A stretch of 64,000 nt of DNA. It comes from Amycolatopsis anabasis (lineage in GTDB: Bacteria; Actinomycetota; Actinomycetes; Mycobacteriales; Pseudonocardiaceae). The stretch covers positions 62,001 to 126,000 of the forward strand of contig NZ_VTHK01000008.1 in the NCBI RefSeq assembly GCF_009765355.1, written 5' to 3'. Within the stretch, counting starts at the first letter, position 1; each line of letters begins with the position of its first letter. Below, piece after piece: positions 15,576 through 23,530 of this stretch. Position numbers and translations under genes: made by a program. Under the pieces are notes generated by a model that did not search any database, was not told the origin of the DNA, and saw nothing but the letters and a program-made list of their open reading frames with translations.

Positions 15576-17423
15576 GTGGGATGCTCGGGGTGTCTCCGGG
15601 GTGTGCGAGAAACAGTGCGGCCGGTCCCCCTGGCCTTCGGGGGCGTGGCGAGACGGGTTCGATGGGTGCGGGCCGATTTCCTTGTCCTGCTGGGGTATCT
15701 GGTGGCCGCGCTGGTGGTGATCGGTCCATTGTGGATGGATCTGCGGGGTGGGTACCTGGTCAACAGCATGCAGGACCAGAACATGTGGGAATGGTTCTTC
15801 GCGGTCACCGCGCGGAAGGTCGCGGAACTGGAGAACCCGCTCACCACCGACCTGCAGAACCATCCGCTCGGCGTGAACCTGATGGCCAATACCGCGATGC
15901 TCGGGATCGGCATCCCGCTGGCGCCGGTGACCTGGCTCTTCGGGCCGACCGTCACCTTCGCCCTCGCGCTCACCGGGGGGCTCGCCGGGACCGCGGCGGC
16001 CTGGTTCCTGGTGCTGCACCGGGGTTTCGGGCGTTCCCGCCCGGCCGCCGCGCTCGGCGGCGCGTTCTGCGGGTTCGCGCCGCCGATCATCTCGCACGCG
16101 AACGCGCATCCCAACTTCGTCGTGCTGTTCCTGCTGCCCGTACTGGTGCTGCGCGTGATCCGGCTGGGCACGAGCACGCGGCCGGTGCGCGACGGTGTCC
16201 ACATCGGACTGCTGGTCACCGCCCAGATCTTCCTCGGCGAGGAACCGCTGCTGCTCGGCGCGATCACCTTCGGCGTCTTCGCGGCCTGTTACGCGATGCT
16301 ACGGCCGCGGGAAGTCGGCCCGATGCTGCGCCCGCTGGCCAGGGGGCTCGGCGTGGCGGCCGGGGTTTCCCTTGTGCTGTGCGGATTCCCGCTGTGGTGG
16401 CAGTTCTTCGGGCCGCAGAGTTACGGCACGCTGTGGCACGGCCTGGCCGGTAACGACCTCGCGGCGTTCACCTCGTTCGCCACCGAAAGCATTGCCGGGG
16501 ATCCCGCCGCGGCACGGGAATACTCGTTGAACCGCACCGAGGAGAACGCGTTCTTCGGCTGGCCGCTGGTGATCCTGTTCGGCGCGCTCACGATCTGCTT
16601 GTGGCGGAATGTCCTCGCCCGCGCGTTGGCTTTGGCCACGCTCGCGCTGGCCTGGCTGTCGTTCGGCATCGTGCTGATCGCCGGGGGCGCGGTCACCGCG
16701 ATCCCGGGGCCCTGGCTGCTGCTGTTCCACCTGCCGCTGCTGGATTCCGTGCTGGTGTCGCGGTTCGCGCTCGGCTGCGTGCCGCTGGTCGGCGTGCTGC
16801 TCGCCCTGGCCACCGACCGCGCGCTCGCGGTGATCGCGACCGCACCGCAGGGCCGCCGCCGGTTGCGGGTGCTGTGGTGGGGCGTGCTCGCCGCGGTACT
16901 CGTCCCGATCGCGCCCACCCCGCTGGAAGCCGCGCCCCGTCCGGCCACGCCCGCCTTCTTCGCCGACGGCGCGTGGCAGCGGTTCGTGACGCGCGGTTCG
17001 GTCGTCGTCGTGCCGCTGCCGGACTCCGGGGACGCGCGGGCACTGCACTGGCAGGTCGCGGCGAACCTCGGCTTCCCGCTCGCCGAGGGGTACTTCGTCG
17101 GCCCGGATGGCAGTGCCGAGCGCAACGGAACCTACGGCGCGCGCCGCACGCGGACCTCCCAGCTGCTGGAGGAGGTCGGCGAATCCGGGGTGGCGGCGGA
17201 CGTCGGGGACGCCGAACGCGACCAGGCCGCCGCCGACCTGAGATTCTGGGGCGCGGACGTCGTGGTGCTGCCCCCGCACGAGCACTTCGGCGCCCTGCGG
17301 GCCTCGGTCACCGCGTTGCTGGGCGATCCCGGCGGACCGGTGGACGGGGTGTGGGCCTGGGACGTGCGCACTGTGACTCAGTTCACACAACCGGAGCGGA
17401 GTGCGGCCGTGTCCTCACGGTGA
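15576..17423 (+). CDS. Polytopic membrane protein, GT-C glycosyltransferase-like
   Basis: The protein is about 615 residues with about ten membrane segments (first about 37-55) and a soluble C-terminal domain (about 475-610). The first extracellular loop after TM1 carries acidic and aromatic residues (WMDLRGGYLVNSMQDQNMWEWFFAV). The layout, long N-terminal multi-TM region with a soluble tail, resembles actinobacterial GT-C enzymes and mannosyl/arabinosyl transferase relatives that use lipid-linked sugars. I cannot name a family or substrate. The start is uncertain: GTG 15576 is the longest option, and GTG codons at about 15602-15616 are alternatives. A sigma factor gene follows 19 bases later. 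Confidence 0.7.
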   Translation: MGCSGCLRGVRETVRPVPLAFGGVARRVRWVRADFLVLLGYLVAALVVIGPLWMDLRGGYLVNSMQDQNMWEWFFAVTARKVAELENPLTTDLQNHPLGVNLMANTAMLGIGIPLAPVTWLFGPTVTFALALTGGLAGTAAAWFLVLHRGFGRSRPAAALGGAFCGFAPPIISHANAHPNFVVLFLLPVLVLRVIRLGTSTRPVRDGVHIGLLVTAQIFLGEEPLLLGAITFGVFAACYAMLRPREVGPMLRPLARGLGVAAGVSLVLCGFPLWWQFFGPQSYGTLWHGLAGNDLAAFTSFATESIAGDPAAAREYSLNRTEENAFFGWPLVILFGALTICLWRNVLARALALATLALAWLSFGIVLIAGGAVTAIPGPWLLLFHLPLLDSVLVSRFALGCVPLVGVLLALATDRALAVIATAPQGRRRLRVLWWGVLAAVLVPIAPTPLEAAPRPATPAFFADGAWQRFVTRGSVVVVPLPDSGDARALHWQVAANLGFPLAEGYFVGPDGSAERNGTYGARRTRTSQLLEEVGESGVAADVGDAERDQAAADLRFWGADVVVLPPHEHFGALRASVTALLGDPGGPVDGVWAWDVRTVTQFTQPERSAAVSSR

Positions 17424-17442
17424 GGGTGAAGGAGGTGGGCGG

Positions 17443-17955
17443 GTGCGCGCTGGGGACGAGCAGGCCTACACCGAGTACGTGACCGGGCGCCTGCCGGCGT
17501 TGCGCCGGATCGCGTACCTGCTCTGCGGCGACCCGCATCGCGCGGACGACATCGTGCAGACCGCCATCACCCGGCTGTACGTGCACTGGCGCAAGGCGGC
17601 CGCCGCGGACAACCTCGACGCGTACGTGCGCGCGATCGTGGTGCGGACGTTCCTCAACGAGCAGCGGCGCGGCTGGCTGTCCCGGGTGCGGCTGGTCGCC
17701 GAGACCCCGGCGCGGACCGCCCCGCCCGGGCCGGACGTCGAGGTCCGCGAGGTGCTGCACGCCGCGCTGGCGCGGGTCCCCGCGCGGCAGCGGGCGGTGC
17801 TCGTGCTCCGGTTCCTGTACGACCAGCCGGTCGCCGAGGTCGCCCGGTTGCTCGGCTGTTCCGCGGGGAACGTCAAGAGCCTCACCTCGAACGGGCTCGC
17901 CGCGTTGCGCCGCCAGCTCGGCGAGCGACCGGCCGTCAGCCTGGGGATGGAGTAG
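17443..17955 (+). CDS. SigE-family ECF RNA polymerase sigma factor
   Basis: This 170-residue ECF sigma factor has region 2 (about 8-70; YTEYVTGRLPALRRIAYLLCGDPHRADDIVQTAITRLYVHW) and region 4 (about 105-160; ALARVPARQRAVLVLRFLYDQPVAEVARLLGCSAGNVKSLTSNGLAALRRQL). It matches the actinobacterial SigE-family (SigE-70-type) group. The start is the GTG at 17443, after a strong AAGGAGGTGGGCGG ribosome binding site. The downstream gene encodes a membrane protein three bases away, the usual position of the cognate anti-sigma factor. Confidence 0.92.
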   Translation: MRAGDEQAYTEYVTGRLPALRRIAYLLCGDPHRADDIVQTAITRLYVHWRKAAAADNLDAYVRAIVVRTFLNEQRRGWLSRVRLVAETPARTAPPGPDVEVREVLHAALARVPARQRAVLVLRFLYDQPVAEVARLLGCSAGNVKSLTSNGLAALRRQLGERPAVSLGME

Positions 17956-17958
17956 CGG

Positions 17959-18897
17959 ATGGAGCAGACCGATCGAGAGGCCGCCCGCCTGCTCGGGCCG
18001 CTGCGGGAAGCCGGACCGGAAACCGGGCCGGGCGTCGACATCGAGCGCGCGATCCGGACGGGCCGCCGCCGGAAGGGGGCCCGGCTCGCGGTCCGCGCCG
18101 CGGTCGCCGCGGCGGTGACCGCGCTCGCCGTCGCCGGGCTGCCGAACCTCGTGGCCGGATGGTCCGGTGGCGCCGGGGATCTGCGGGTCGCCTCGGCGCC
18201 GACGGAGTTCGACGTGCGGCGCCAGGAGTTCGGGATCGGTTCGGCGGGCGGCTTCACGCCGTACGCCTTCGAAACCGGGAAGTACCGGCAGCGGGCTTAC
18301 CTGAAACCGGACCGCAGCACCGATCCGGCGGCCCCGGCCGCCACCGCGACCTTGTACGCGGGCCGCCAGTTCGACCCGGCGGGCGATCCGGCGCCCCCGG
18401 TGCACGATCGCCGGGCGGTGTGGCTGGACACCCCGGGCCGCGCGGAGATCGCGTGGGAGTGGACCGACGGCGCGTGGGCGGTCGCGAGCGTTCCGGCGGA
18501 TCTGCCGGACGCGCGGGACAGGGCGCACCGGGTCGCGCAGAGCGTCGAACCCGATGCGTCGACGCCGGTCCAGATCCCGTTCCGGGTGGAAACCCCGGGA
18601 GTCTGGACCGGCGTGGTGAGCGCGATCGGCAAGGCGGACCGGAAACCCTCGGTCCGCGTGGTGTTCGAAACGCCGGACGCCCCCGGGGAACCGGTTTCGG
18701 CCGGGATTCGCCCGAAGGACCCCGGGGCCGTCGCAGACGACCAGGTCGGCGGTCGGCCCGCGGTGGTCACCGAGACGAGCGTGACGATCCTCGACCTGGG
18801 TCAGGGGCTGTCCGGTTTCGTCTCGGCGGACCGTCCGGGGCGGCTGGGGGCGGACCAGCTCAGGCAGCTGGCCGCCACCCTGCACCTGGGGCCCTGA
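17959..18897 (+). CDS. Putative anti-sigma factor, single-pass membrane protein
   Basis: The 312-residue protein has a short cytoplasmic N-terminal part (1-42, MEQTDREAARLLGPLREAGP..), one membrane segment (about 46-66, VRAAVAAAVTALAVAGLPNL) and a large extracytoplasmic region without a family I recognise. Topology and its place directly after the SigE-family gene suggest an anti-sigma factor or stress sensor. It lacks a visible zinc-binding HxxxCxxC motif, so the inhibitory mode would differ from zinc anti-sigma factors. It converges on the GNAT gene, with four bases between stops. Confidence 0.7.
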   Translation: MEQTDREAARLLGPLREAGPETGPGVDIERAIRTGRRRKGARLAVRAAVAAAVTALAVAGLPNLVAGWSGGAGDLRVASAPTEFDVRRQEFGIGSAGGFTPYAFETGKYRQRAYLKPDRSTDPAAPAATATLYAGRQFDPAGDPAPPVHDRRAVWLDTPGRAEIAWEWTDGAWAVASVPADLPDARDRAHRVAQSVEPDASTPVQIPFRVETPGVWTGVVSAIGKADRKPSVRVVFETPDAPGEPVSAGIRPKDPGAVADDQVGGRPAVVTETSVTILDLGQGLSGFVSADRPGRLGADQLRQLAATLHLGP

Positions 18898-18901
18898 GCG
18901 G

Positions 18902-19642
18902 CTACTCGAGCCGCAGGTGCAGCATCTCGTCCGCGGGCCGGTAGCCGACCCGGGCGTAGACGCGTTCCTCCGCTTCGCCGCCCGGGGTGAGGAACGCCGT
19001 GCGGACACCGCGTTCGTGCGCCTCCCGGGTGAGGAACGCGGTGATCGCGGCCGCGATCCCGCGCCGCCGGTAGGGCTCGAGGACCCCGATCCCGGCGATC
19101 TCGGTGGTGCGTTCGGAAACCACGTCACCGACCCCGCCGCCGACCGTCGCCCCGGCGCCGGCTTCCCGCGCGAGCACGGCGAAGCCGCCGGACTCGACGA
19201 TGGTGGGATGTTCGACCGGGTCGATCGGCGCCGGTTCGCCGAAGGCGATGTGCTGCGCGGCGGACATCGCGGCGAACTCCGCGTCGGAGGCGGGCACCAC
19301 GAGTTCGATGCCGGGCGGAACCGGAACTCCGGCGACCGAGCCGGGCGGGCACACCATCAGCGGCACCCGGCGCTCCACCGAGTACCCGCGGTCGAGTAGC
19401 ACCCGCTCGGCCGCCGGTGCGGTGCCGGGGATGAATTCCAAGCGGGGCAGTAGAGCGCGCCGCCGGAACGCCTCGGTCAGACCGTCCACATCGGACTGGC
19501 GGGGCGTGGCGCCGTCGTCCGGGATCGCGTAGTTGAGGAAGGGGTTGGCCGTGCCGGGCGAGAAGGTCGCCAGGAACGGGCCGATCCGCTCGGTGTCACG
19601 TCCGTGCGTCGCGTTGCGCCGGAGGTAGGACTGTATTGACAT
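18902..19642 (-). CDS. GNAT-family N-acetyltransferase
   Basis: The 246-residue protein has its acetyl-CoA-binding GNAT core in the C-terminal half (about 150-245; TTEIAGIGVLEPYRRRGIAAAITAFLTREAHERGVRTAFLTPG and AEERVYARVGYRP). A degenerate N-terminal half contains NPFLNYAIPDDGA. This two-part form is common in actinobacterial GNATs of unknown substrate. The start is the ATG at 19642. It is divergent from the second XRE gene across a 281-base gap that contains TGCACG half-sites nearer to the XRE gene. Confidence 0.85.
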   Translation of the reverse strand: MSIQSYLRRNATHGRDTERIGPFLATFSPGTANPFLNYAIPDDGATPRQSDVDGLTEAFRRRALLPRLEFIPGTAPAAERVLLDRGYSVERRVPLMVCPPGSVAGVPVPPGIELVVPASDAEFAAMSAAQHIAFGEPAPIDPVEHPTIVESGGFAVLAREAGAGATVGGGVGDVVSERTTEIAGIGVLEPYRRRGIAAAITAFLTREAHERGVRTAFLTPGGEAEERVYARVGYRPADEMLHLRLE

Positions 19643-19865
19643 CTCGGTGTAATCCTTTCGAGCATGCGGAAACGTGCGCGCCGGGCGCGCGAATGGCCAT
19701 GGCGGTACCGCTGCGGGGGTAGGTCATGGCGTTCCCGGTGCTCGAAGGATTGGCCGCGAACACGGCCGTGGGCAGCTTTCCACGATCGGCCTCGGTCGCC
19801 AACCGATTTTCCGGCCCACCGGGCGCCGGCGGACACGGCGTGTGATGGCACCTTGCCAAATTGAG

Positions 19866-19886
19866 TGCACGTAATCCGTTTGCACG
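19866..19886. promoter_or_regulatory. TGCACG half-sites before the second XRE gene
   Basis: TGCACGT (19866-19872) and TGCACG (19881-19886) are direct repeats 15 bases apart, 38-58 bases upstream of the XRE start. They share the core of the TGCACGTGCA palindromes at the first XRE-DUF397 locus and may be an autoregulatory site. The evidence is motif similarity only. Confidence 0.4.
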
Positions 19887-19923
19887 ATTGTGTACACCAC
19901 GCGTTTTCGCGAAATATCGGATC

Positions 19924-20769
19924 ATGGCATCATCTCAGGGCACGAGCGTGCGATCCAGGCAGGTCTCCGCGGAGTTGCGGCGCCTGCGCGAGGAGGCCGG
20001 ACTGACCGGCGCGGAGGTCGCCGAGACGCTCGGCATGTCGGCGAGCAAGCTGAGCCGGATCGAGACCGGGAACCGCGGACTGCACCTCGACGACGTCGCC
20101 GCCCTGCTCGCCCTTTATCGCGTTCCCGAGCTTCGCCGCGACGAAATCCTGGCGCTGGTGACAAAGTCCGGCGACCAGGGGTGGTGGCACAGCCCGGGAT
20201 CCGGATTGCCCGATTTGTGGAAGGAGCTCATCGACTTCGAGTCGCGGGCGATCCGTATCCAGAACTACGAACTCGCGCTGGTGCCGGGTCTGTTGCAGAC
20301 CGCGGAATACGCCGGCGCGGTGATCAGCGGGATCAACCCGGCGATCACCGAGGCCGAGCTGGACACCCTGGTGGCGTCGCGGATGGCTCGCCAGGCGTTG
20401 CTCCGGCGCCGGTCGCTGAAATACCTGGCGGTCGTGGACGAAACCGCGCTGCACCGGGTCATCGGCGACGGCGGGGTCATGCGGCGGCAGCTGCGCCAAC
20501 TCGGCACGGCCGCCGAGCATCCGAACGTCACGGTCCGGGTGGTGCCGCTCGGCGCGGGGGCGAACGCCGGTCTGCGTGGGCCGTTCGTGTTGATGGATTT
20601 CGCGGGTGAACCGAGCCTGGTACATATTGAGAATCAAGGAATCGGTTTGTTCCTTGAGGAACCGGAAGATCTGGCGGACTATCGGCTGGCGCTCGGGGGC
20701 ATTCTCGACGATGCCCTGGCTCCCGCCGACTCCGTTGAGCTCATCTTTTCGGTGGCGGATCGCATCTGA
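19924..20769 (+). CDS. XRE-family regulator with DUF5753 domain (second copy)
   Basis: The 281-residue protein has the same architecture as the 9.9-kb regulator. The helix-turn-helix covers about 10-65 (VSAELRRLREEAGLTGAEVAETLGMSASKLSRIETGNRG). The DUF5753 domain covers about 90-275 (LWKELIDFESRAIRIQNYE, LVPGLLQTAEYAGAVI, VRVVPLGAGANAGLRGPFVLMDF). The start is the ATG at 19924. It is followed by a DUF397 gene after 20 bases, so unlike the first locus the pair is probably one transcript. Confidence 0.9.
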   Translation: MASSQGTSVRSRQVSAELRRLREEAGLTGAEVAETLGMSASKLSRIETGNRGLHLDDVAALLALYRVPELRRDEILALVTKSGDQGWWHSPGSGLPDLWKELIDFESRAIRIQNYELALVPGLLQTAEYAGAVISGINPAITEAELDTLVASRMARQALLRRRSLKYLAVVDETALHRVIGDGGVMRRQLRQLGTAAEHPNVTVRVVPLGAGANAGLRGPFVLMDFAGEPSLVHIENQGIGLFLEEPEDLADYRLALGGILDDALAPADSVELIFSVADRI

Positions 20770-20789
20770 GCAGCTCAGGGGGAGCGGGG

Positions 20790-20975
20790 ATGACGGACAG
20801 CGGGGATCGCGGCACCTTTGCGTGGCGCAAAAGTTCGTACAGCAGTGACACGTCCAACTGCGTCGAAGTGGCCTTTACCGGTTCGACGGTCGGCGTGCGC
20901 GATTCGAAGGATCTCGACGCGGGCGCGCTATTCGTGTCACCCAATCGGTGGCATGAGTTTCTCAACGCCTTATAG
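20790..20975 (+). CDS. DUF397 small protein (second copy)
   Basis: This 61-residue DUF397 protein contains FAWRKSSYSSDTSNCVEVAF, VGVRDSKDLDAGALFVSPNRWHEFLNAL. It lies directly after the XRE-DUF5753 gene and has a GGGGGAGCGGGG ribosome binding site. Its last 14 bases overlap the convergent VanZ-like gene. It is the putative partner of the preceding regulator. Confidence 0.88.
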   Translation: MTDSGDRGTFAWRKSSYSSDTSNCVEVAFTGSTVGVRDSKDLDAGALFVSPNRWHEFLNAL

Positions 20976-21618
20976 CCCGGCTTAATACCATCTGCCGCGG
21001 CATGCCGGGGTATCGGCGTTCCGGTACGCACGGCGTGCGGACGGGCGCCGGGACGACCGGCCGGGAAATCAGGACACCCGTCCTGGGCGCGGGCACCACC
21101 GGGGCCGGGATCGGCCCGCGCCACCAGCCGCGGGTCAGGGTCGCGCCCGCCGCCGCGCCGAGGGTGTTGAGCAGCACGTCATCGGTCGAGGTGACCCGGC
21201 CGGCGTGGATCAGGTACTGGGTGAGCTCGATCAGCGTCGACGCGGTCAGCGAGGCGAGGACCACTCGCGGGAGCGAGCGCAGCGCGGGCGAGCGCAGCGG
21301 TACCAGCGCGCCGAGCGGGCCGAGCAGCAGGAGGTTCCCGGCGAACTGCCACGCCGAGCCGTATTCGCCGAACGCGGTGAGCACGTCCTCGCCCGGCAGC
21401 AGATGCAACCGGCTGCCGTGCTTCCCGGGGACCGGGAGGGTCACCAGGCACAGCGCCAGCGCCGCGGTCAGGGCGATGCTCACGTCGATCCCGGCGAGCA
21501 CCGCGCCGCGTCTTCGACCGGAGCGCCCCGCCAGGACCAGCCAGCCGAGCAGCGCGACCGGCAGCATGACGGCGGCGATCGGAATCATGGCCCCGAAATC
21601 GCGCAGCAGATTTTCCAC
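20962..21618 (-). CDS. VanZ-like membrane protein
   Basis: This protein of about 218 residues has five hydrophobic segments. VanZ-family signatures are TAFGEYGSAWQFAGNLLLLGPLGALVPL, VVLASLTASTLIELTQYLI and the conserved STDDVLLNTLGAAAG. The family includes the teicoplanin-resistance protein VanZ, but most members are of unknown function. The start is the GTG at 21618, with GGGGAA upstream; an ATG ten codons in is an alternative. The much longer open frame continuing upstream crosses an intergenic hairpin and is not coding. Confidence 0.85.
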   Translation of the reverse strand: MENLLRDFGAMIPIAAVMLPVALLGWLVLAGRSGRRRGAVLAGIDVSIALTAALALCLVTLPVPGKHGSRLHLLPGEDVLTAFGEYGSAWQFAGNLLLLGPLGALVPLRSPALRSLPRVVLASLTASTLIELTQYLIHAGRVTSTDDVLLNTLGAAAGATLTRGWWRGPIPAPVVPAPRTGVLISRPVVPAPVRTPCVPERRYPGMPRQMVLSRAIRR

Positions 21619-21755
21619 GCGTTCCCCTTTCCCCGAACGCGACTCCAAGATCACTTTCGCAGCACAAGACGATCTTGGCGCGCTCAACGGGACGCCCGTT
21701 GAGGTGATCTTGAAGTGGCGGGCGCGGCGATCGTGTACTTGCCGGGGAACCGCTG

Positions 21756-22661
21756 CTATCGGGGCCGGGTGGCGAGTGCGCGGGCCTCGTCCAGGAGGCG
21801 TTGCAGGTGCACGCCGCGGTGCACGTCGCACGGGTGCCCGGTCACGCCGCTGGCGATCAGCGCGGCGAAATCGTCCAGCAGCGCGGTGTAGGCGGCGTTC
21901 GCCGCGCCCGGTTTGCGGGCGAGCACCCGGTAGCCGCGATCGCCGTAGACCGCGACCTCGACGACGCTCGGTTCGATCGGCAACCGCATCGACATCGTGA
22001 CCGTGCTGGTCGCGCCGCCGTCGTGCTCCAGGAGGAGGTGCCAGAGGTCCTCGCCGGTCCGGTGCGCGGCGAGCACCCGGGTGATCGGGCCGAGCGCGGC
22101 GTCCAGCAAGTCCAGGGCATGCGGGCCGACATCGGCCAGCGCGCCCTGCTCGTGCCGCCAGGGGGAGTTGCCGTACTTGTCGCCGAGCAGCGCGCCGGTC
22201 AGCCACCGCGCGCTCCCACCGGCCCAGCGGCCGGAACCGGCGAGGTCGGCGAGCCAGTCCTGGGTTTCCATCGCGTACCGCAGGATCAGCACCACCAGCG
22301 CGGCGACCCCGCCCTCGGACACCGCGTCCGCGATCCGCCGCGCCGCGGGAAGGTCCGGGGCGATCGGCTTCTCCAGGATCAGGTGCTTCCCGGCTCGCGC
22401 GGCCCGGACCGCGAGCTCGGCCTGCACGGCCGGGGGCACGGCGAACGCGACCGCGTCCACCTGCTCGAGCAGTTCGCCGAAATCGGCGGCGACGGCCGCG
22501 CCGTGCGGTTCGGCCAGTTCGCGCGCGCGTTCCGCGCGGCGGGTCCACACCGCGGCCAGGACGGTTCCCGGGTGGTCGGCGAGGCCGGGCGCGTGCACCG
22601 TGCGCGCCCACGGTCCCGCGCCGACCAGACCCACCCGCAGTTGCTCATCCACGCGCGCCAT
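21756..22661 (-). CDS. Gfo/Idh/MocA-family oxidoreductase
   Basis: This 301-residue NAD(P)-dependent oxidoreductase has an N-terminal Rossmann fold (VGLVGAGPWARTVHAPGL, 10-27) and the diagnostic EKPIAPDL motif (97-104), whose Lys is catalytic. The C-terminal alpha/beta domain contains GALADVGPHALDLLDAALG. The substrate is probably a sugar or cyclitol derivative but cannot be assigned. It is transcribed away from the cobalamin riboswitch operon and is likely separate from it. Confidence 0.9.
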   Translation of the reverse strand: MARVDEQLRVGLVGAGPWARTVHAPGLADHPGTVLAAVWTRRAERARELAEPHGAAVAADFGELLEQVDAVAFAVPPAVQAELAVRAARAGKHLILEKPIAPDLPAARRIADAVSEGGVAALVVLILRYAMETQDWLADLAGSGRWAGGSARWLTGALLGDKYGNSPWRHEQGALADVGPHALDLLDAALGPITRVLAAHRTGEDLWHLLLEHDGGATSTVTMSMRLPIEPSVVEVAVYGDRGYRVLARKPGAANAAYTALLDDFAALIASGVTGHPCDVHRGVHLQRLLDEARALATRPR

Positions 22662-22759
22662 CCTGCCTTACTCGATTCGGTGCGGCATTCCGGTGACAGG
22701 CACCGCGCGTGGCGGTGATCGCCTTTCCCCGTGTCACCTGACTGAGTTAATGTCTCCTC

Positions 22760-22880
22760 GGGGACGCCTGTGCGTGCTCCTCGCGAATCTGGGGTGGGAA
22801 AGCCGGTGCGAATCCGGCGCTGACGCGCAACCGTATGCGACGGCCGTGGACCCGCGGCCGTGGTGAGCCGGACCGCCATC
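22760..22880 (+). promoter_or_regulatory. Cobalamin (B12) riboswitch
   Basis: The conserved core GTGGGAAAGCCGGTGCGAAT (22794-22813), followed by CCGGCGCTGACGCGCAACCG (22814-22833), fits the adenosylcobalamin aptamer consensus. A CGGCCG hairpin (22841-22860) and GAGCCGGACCGCC (about 22865-22877), a good B12-box match, follow. Candidate promoter TAATGT lies at 22748-22753. Downstream, GGGCT..AGCCC (about 22950-22969) sits just before the GAGAAAGG ribosome binding site and could be the expression platform. B12 binding would switch off the six downstream genes. Boundaries are approximate. Confidence 0.85.
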
Positions 22881-22984
22881 CCGGTTTCGGCCCGGCTTCA
22901 CTGTCGCGTTTCGCAGTCATCGGGCCCGACGGCTCACAAGGCCGGTCCGGGGCTGCGGGATGCCAGCCCGAGAAAGGCAACGAC

Positions 22985-23530
22985 ATGACAAGGCGTGTGC
23001 TCGCCCTGTTGTTCACCCTGTTCGCCTCCGCACTGCTGATCGGCGGCCCGGCCACCGCGGCCCCGGCCCGCGTGGCCGGCTGGACCGAAGGGCCGTGCAC
23101 CGGCCCGACCGGGGTCACCGTGGTCGCCGACCTCACCAAGTTTCCCGGCGGTTCGGTGATCCGCCGTTGCGACACCGGCACCCCGGCCACCGCGTTCGCC
23201 GCGCTGGCCGACGTCGGCCTGAACCCGGAGCACGGGACCGGCGAGGGCCAGACCGGACCGTACGAATACCTCTGCCGGATCAACGGCAAACCGGCCCCGG
23301 CGCAGGACCCGTGCACCGGGTTCGCGCCGAACGCGCCGTACTGGGCGTTCTGGGTGCCGGACAGCGCGAACGCCAACTGGACCTACGCCTCCGAGGGCGT
23401 GGACACCTACGTCCCGGCCGCCGGGGTGGTGCTCGGCTTCTCCTACGGCGCCGGAACCGCGTCCGACCCGAACCAGATGAGCCTGACGCTGGCCCAGGCC
23501 AAGGACCCGAACTGGCCTTCCGGTAGCTGA
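22985..23530 (+). CDS. Secreted transcobalamin C-terminal-like (DUF4430) protein
   Basis: The 181-residue protein has a signal peptide (1-26, LLIGGPATAAPA). A single DUF4430 domain follows, the fold of the beta domain of animal intrinsic factor and transcobalamin. Landmarks are VTVVADLTKFPGGSVIRRC, YEYLCRINGKPAPAQDPC, YWAFW (119-123) and GVDTYVPAAGVVLGFSY. Four cysteines (38, 62, 97, 110) could form two disulfides and recur at equivalent places in the second DUF4430 protein of the operon. There is no membrane anchor, so it should be free outside the cell. It is the first gene after the riboswitch; B12 or corrinoid binding is inferred from this context. Confidence 0.82.
   Translation: MTRRVLALLFTLFASALLIGGPATAAPARVAGWTEGPCTGPTGVTVVADLTKFPGGSVIRRCDTGTPATAFAALADVGLNPEHGTGEGQTGPYEYLCRINGKPAPAQDPCTGFAPNAPYWAFWVPDSANANWTYASEGVDTYVPAAGVVLGFSYGAGTASDPNQMSLTLAQAKDPNWPSGS

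Noticed and set aside
20962-22611. Very long minus-strand open frame spanning the VanZ-like gene and the oxidoreductase in another frame
   Set aside because: Only its last 219 codons look like a protein. The rest is Arg/Gly/Ala-rich shadow of the oxidoreductase gene and crosses an intergenic hairpin.
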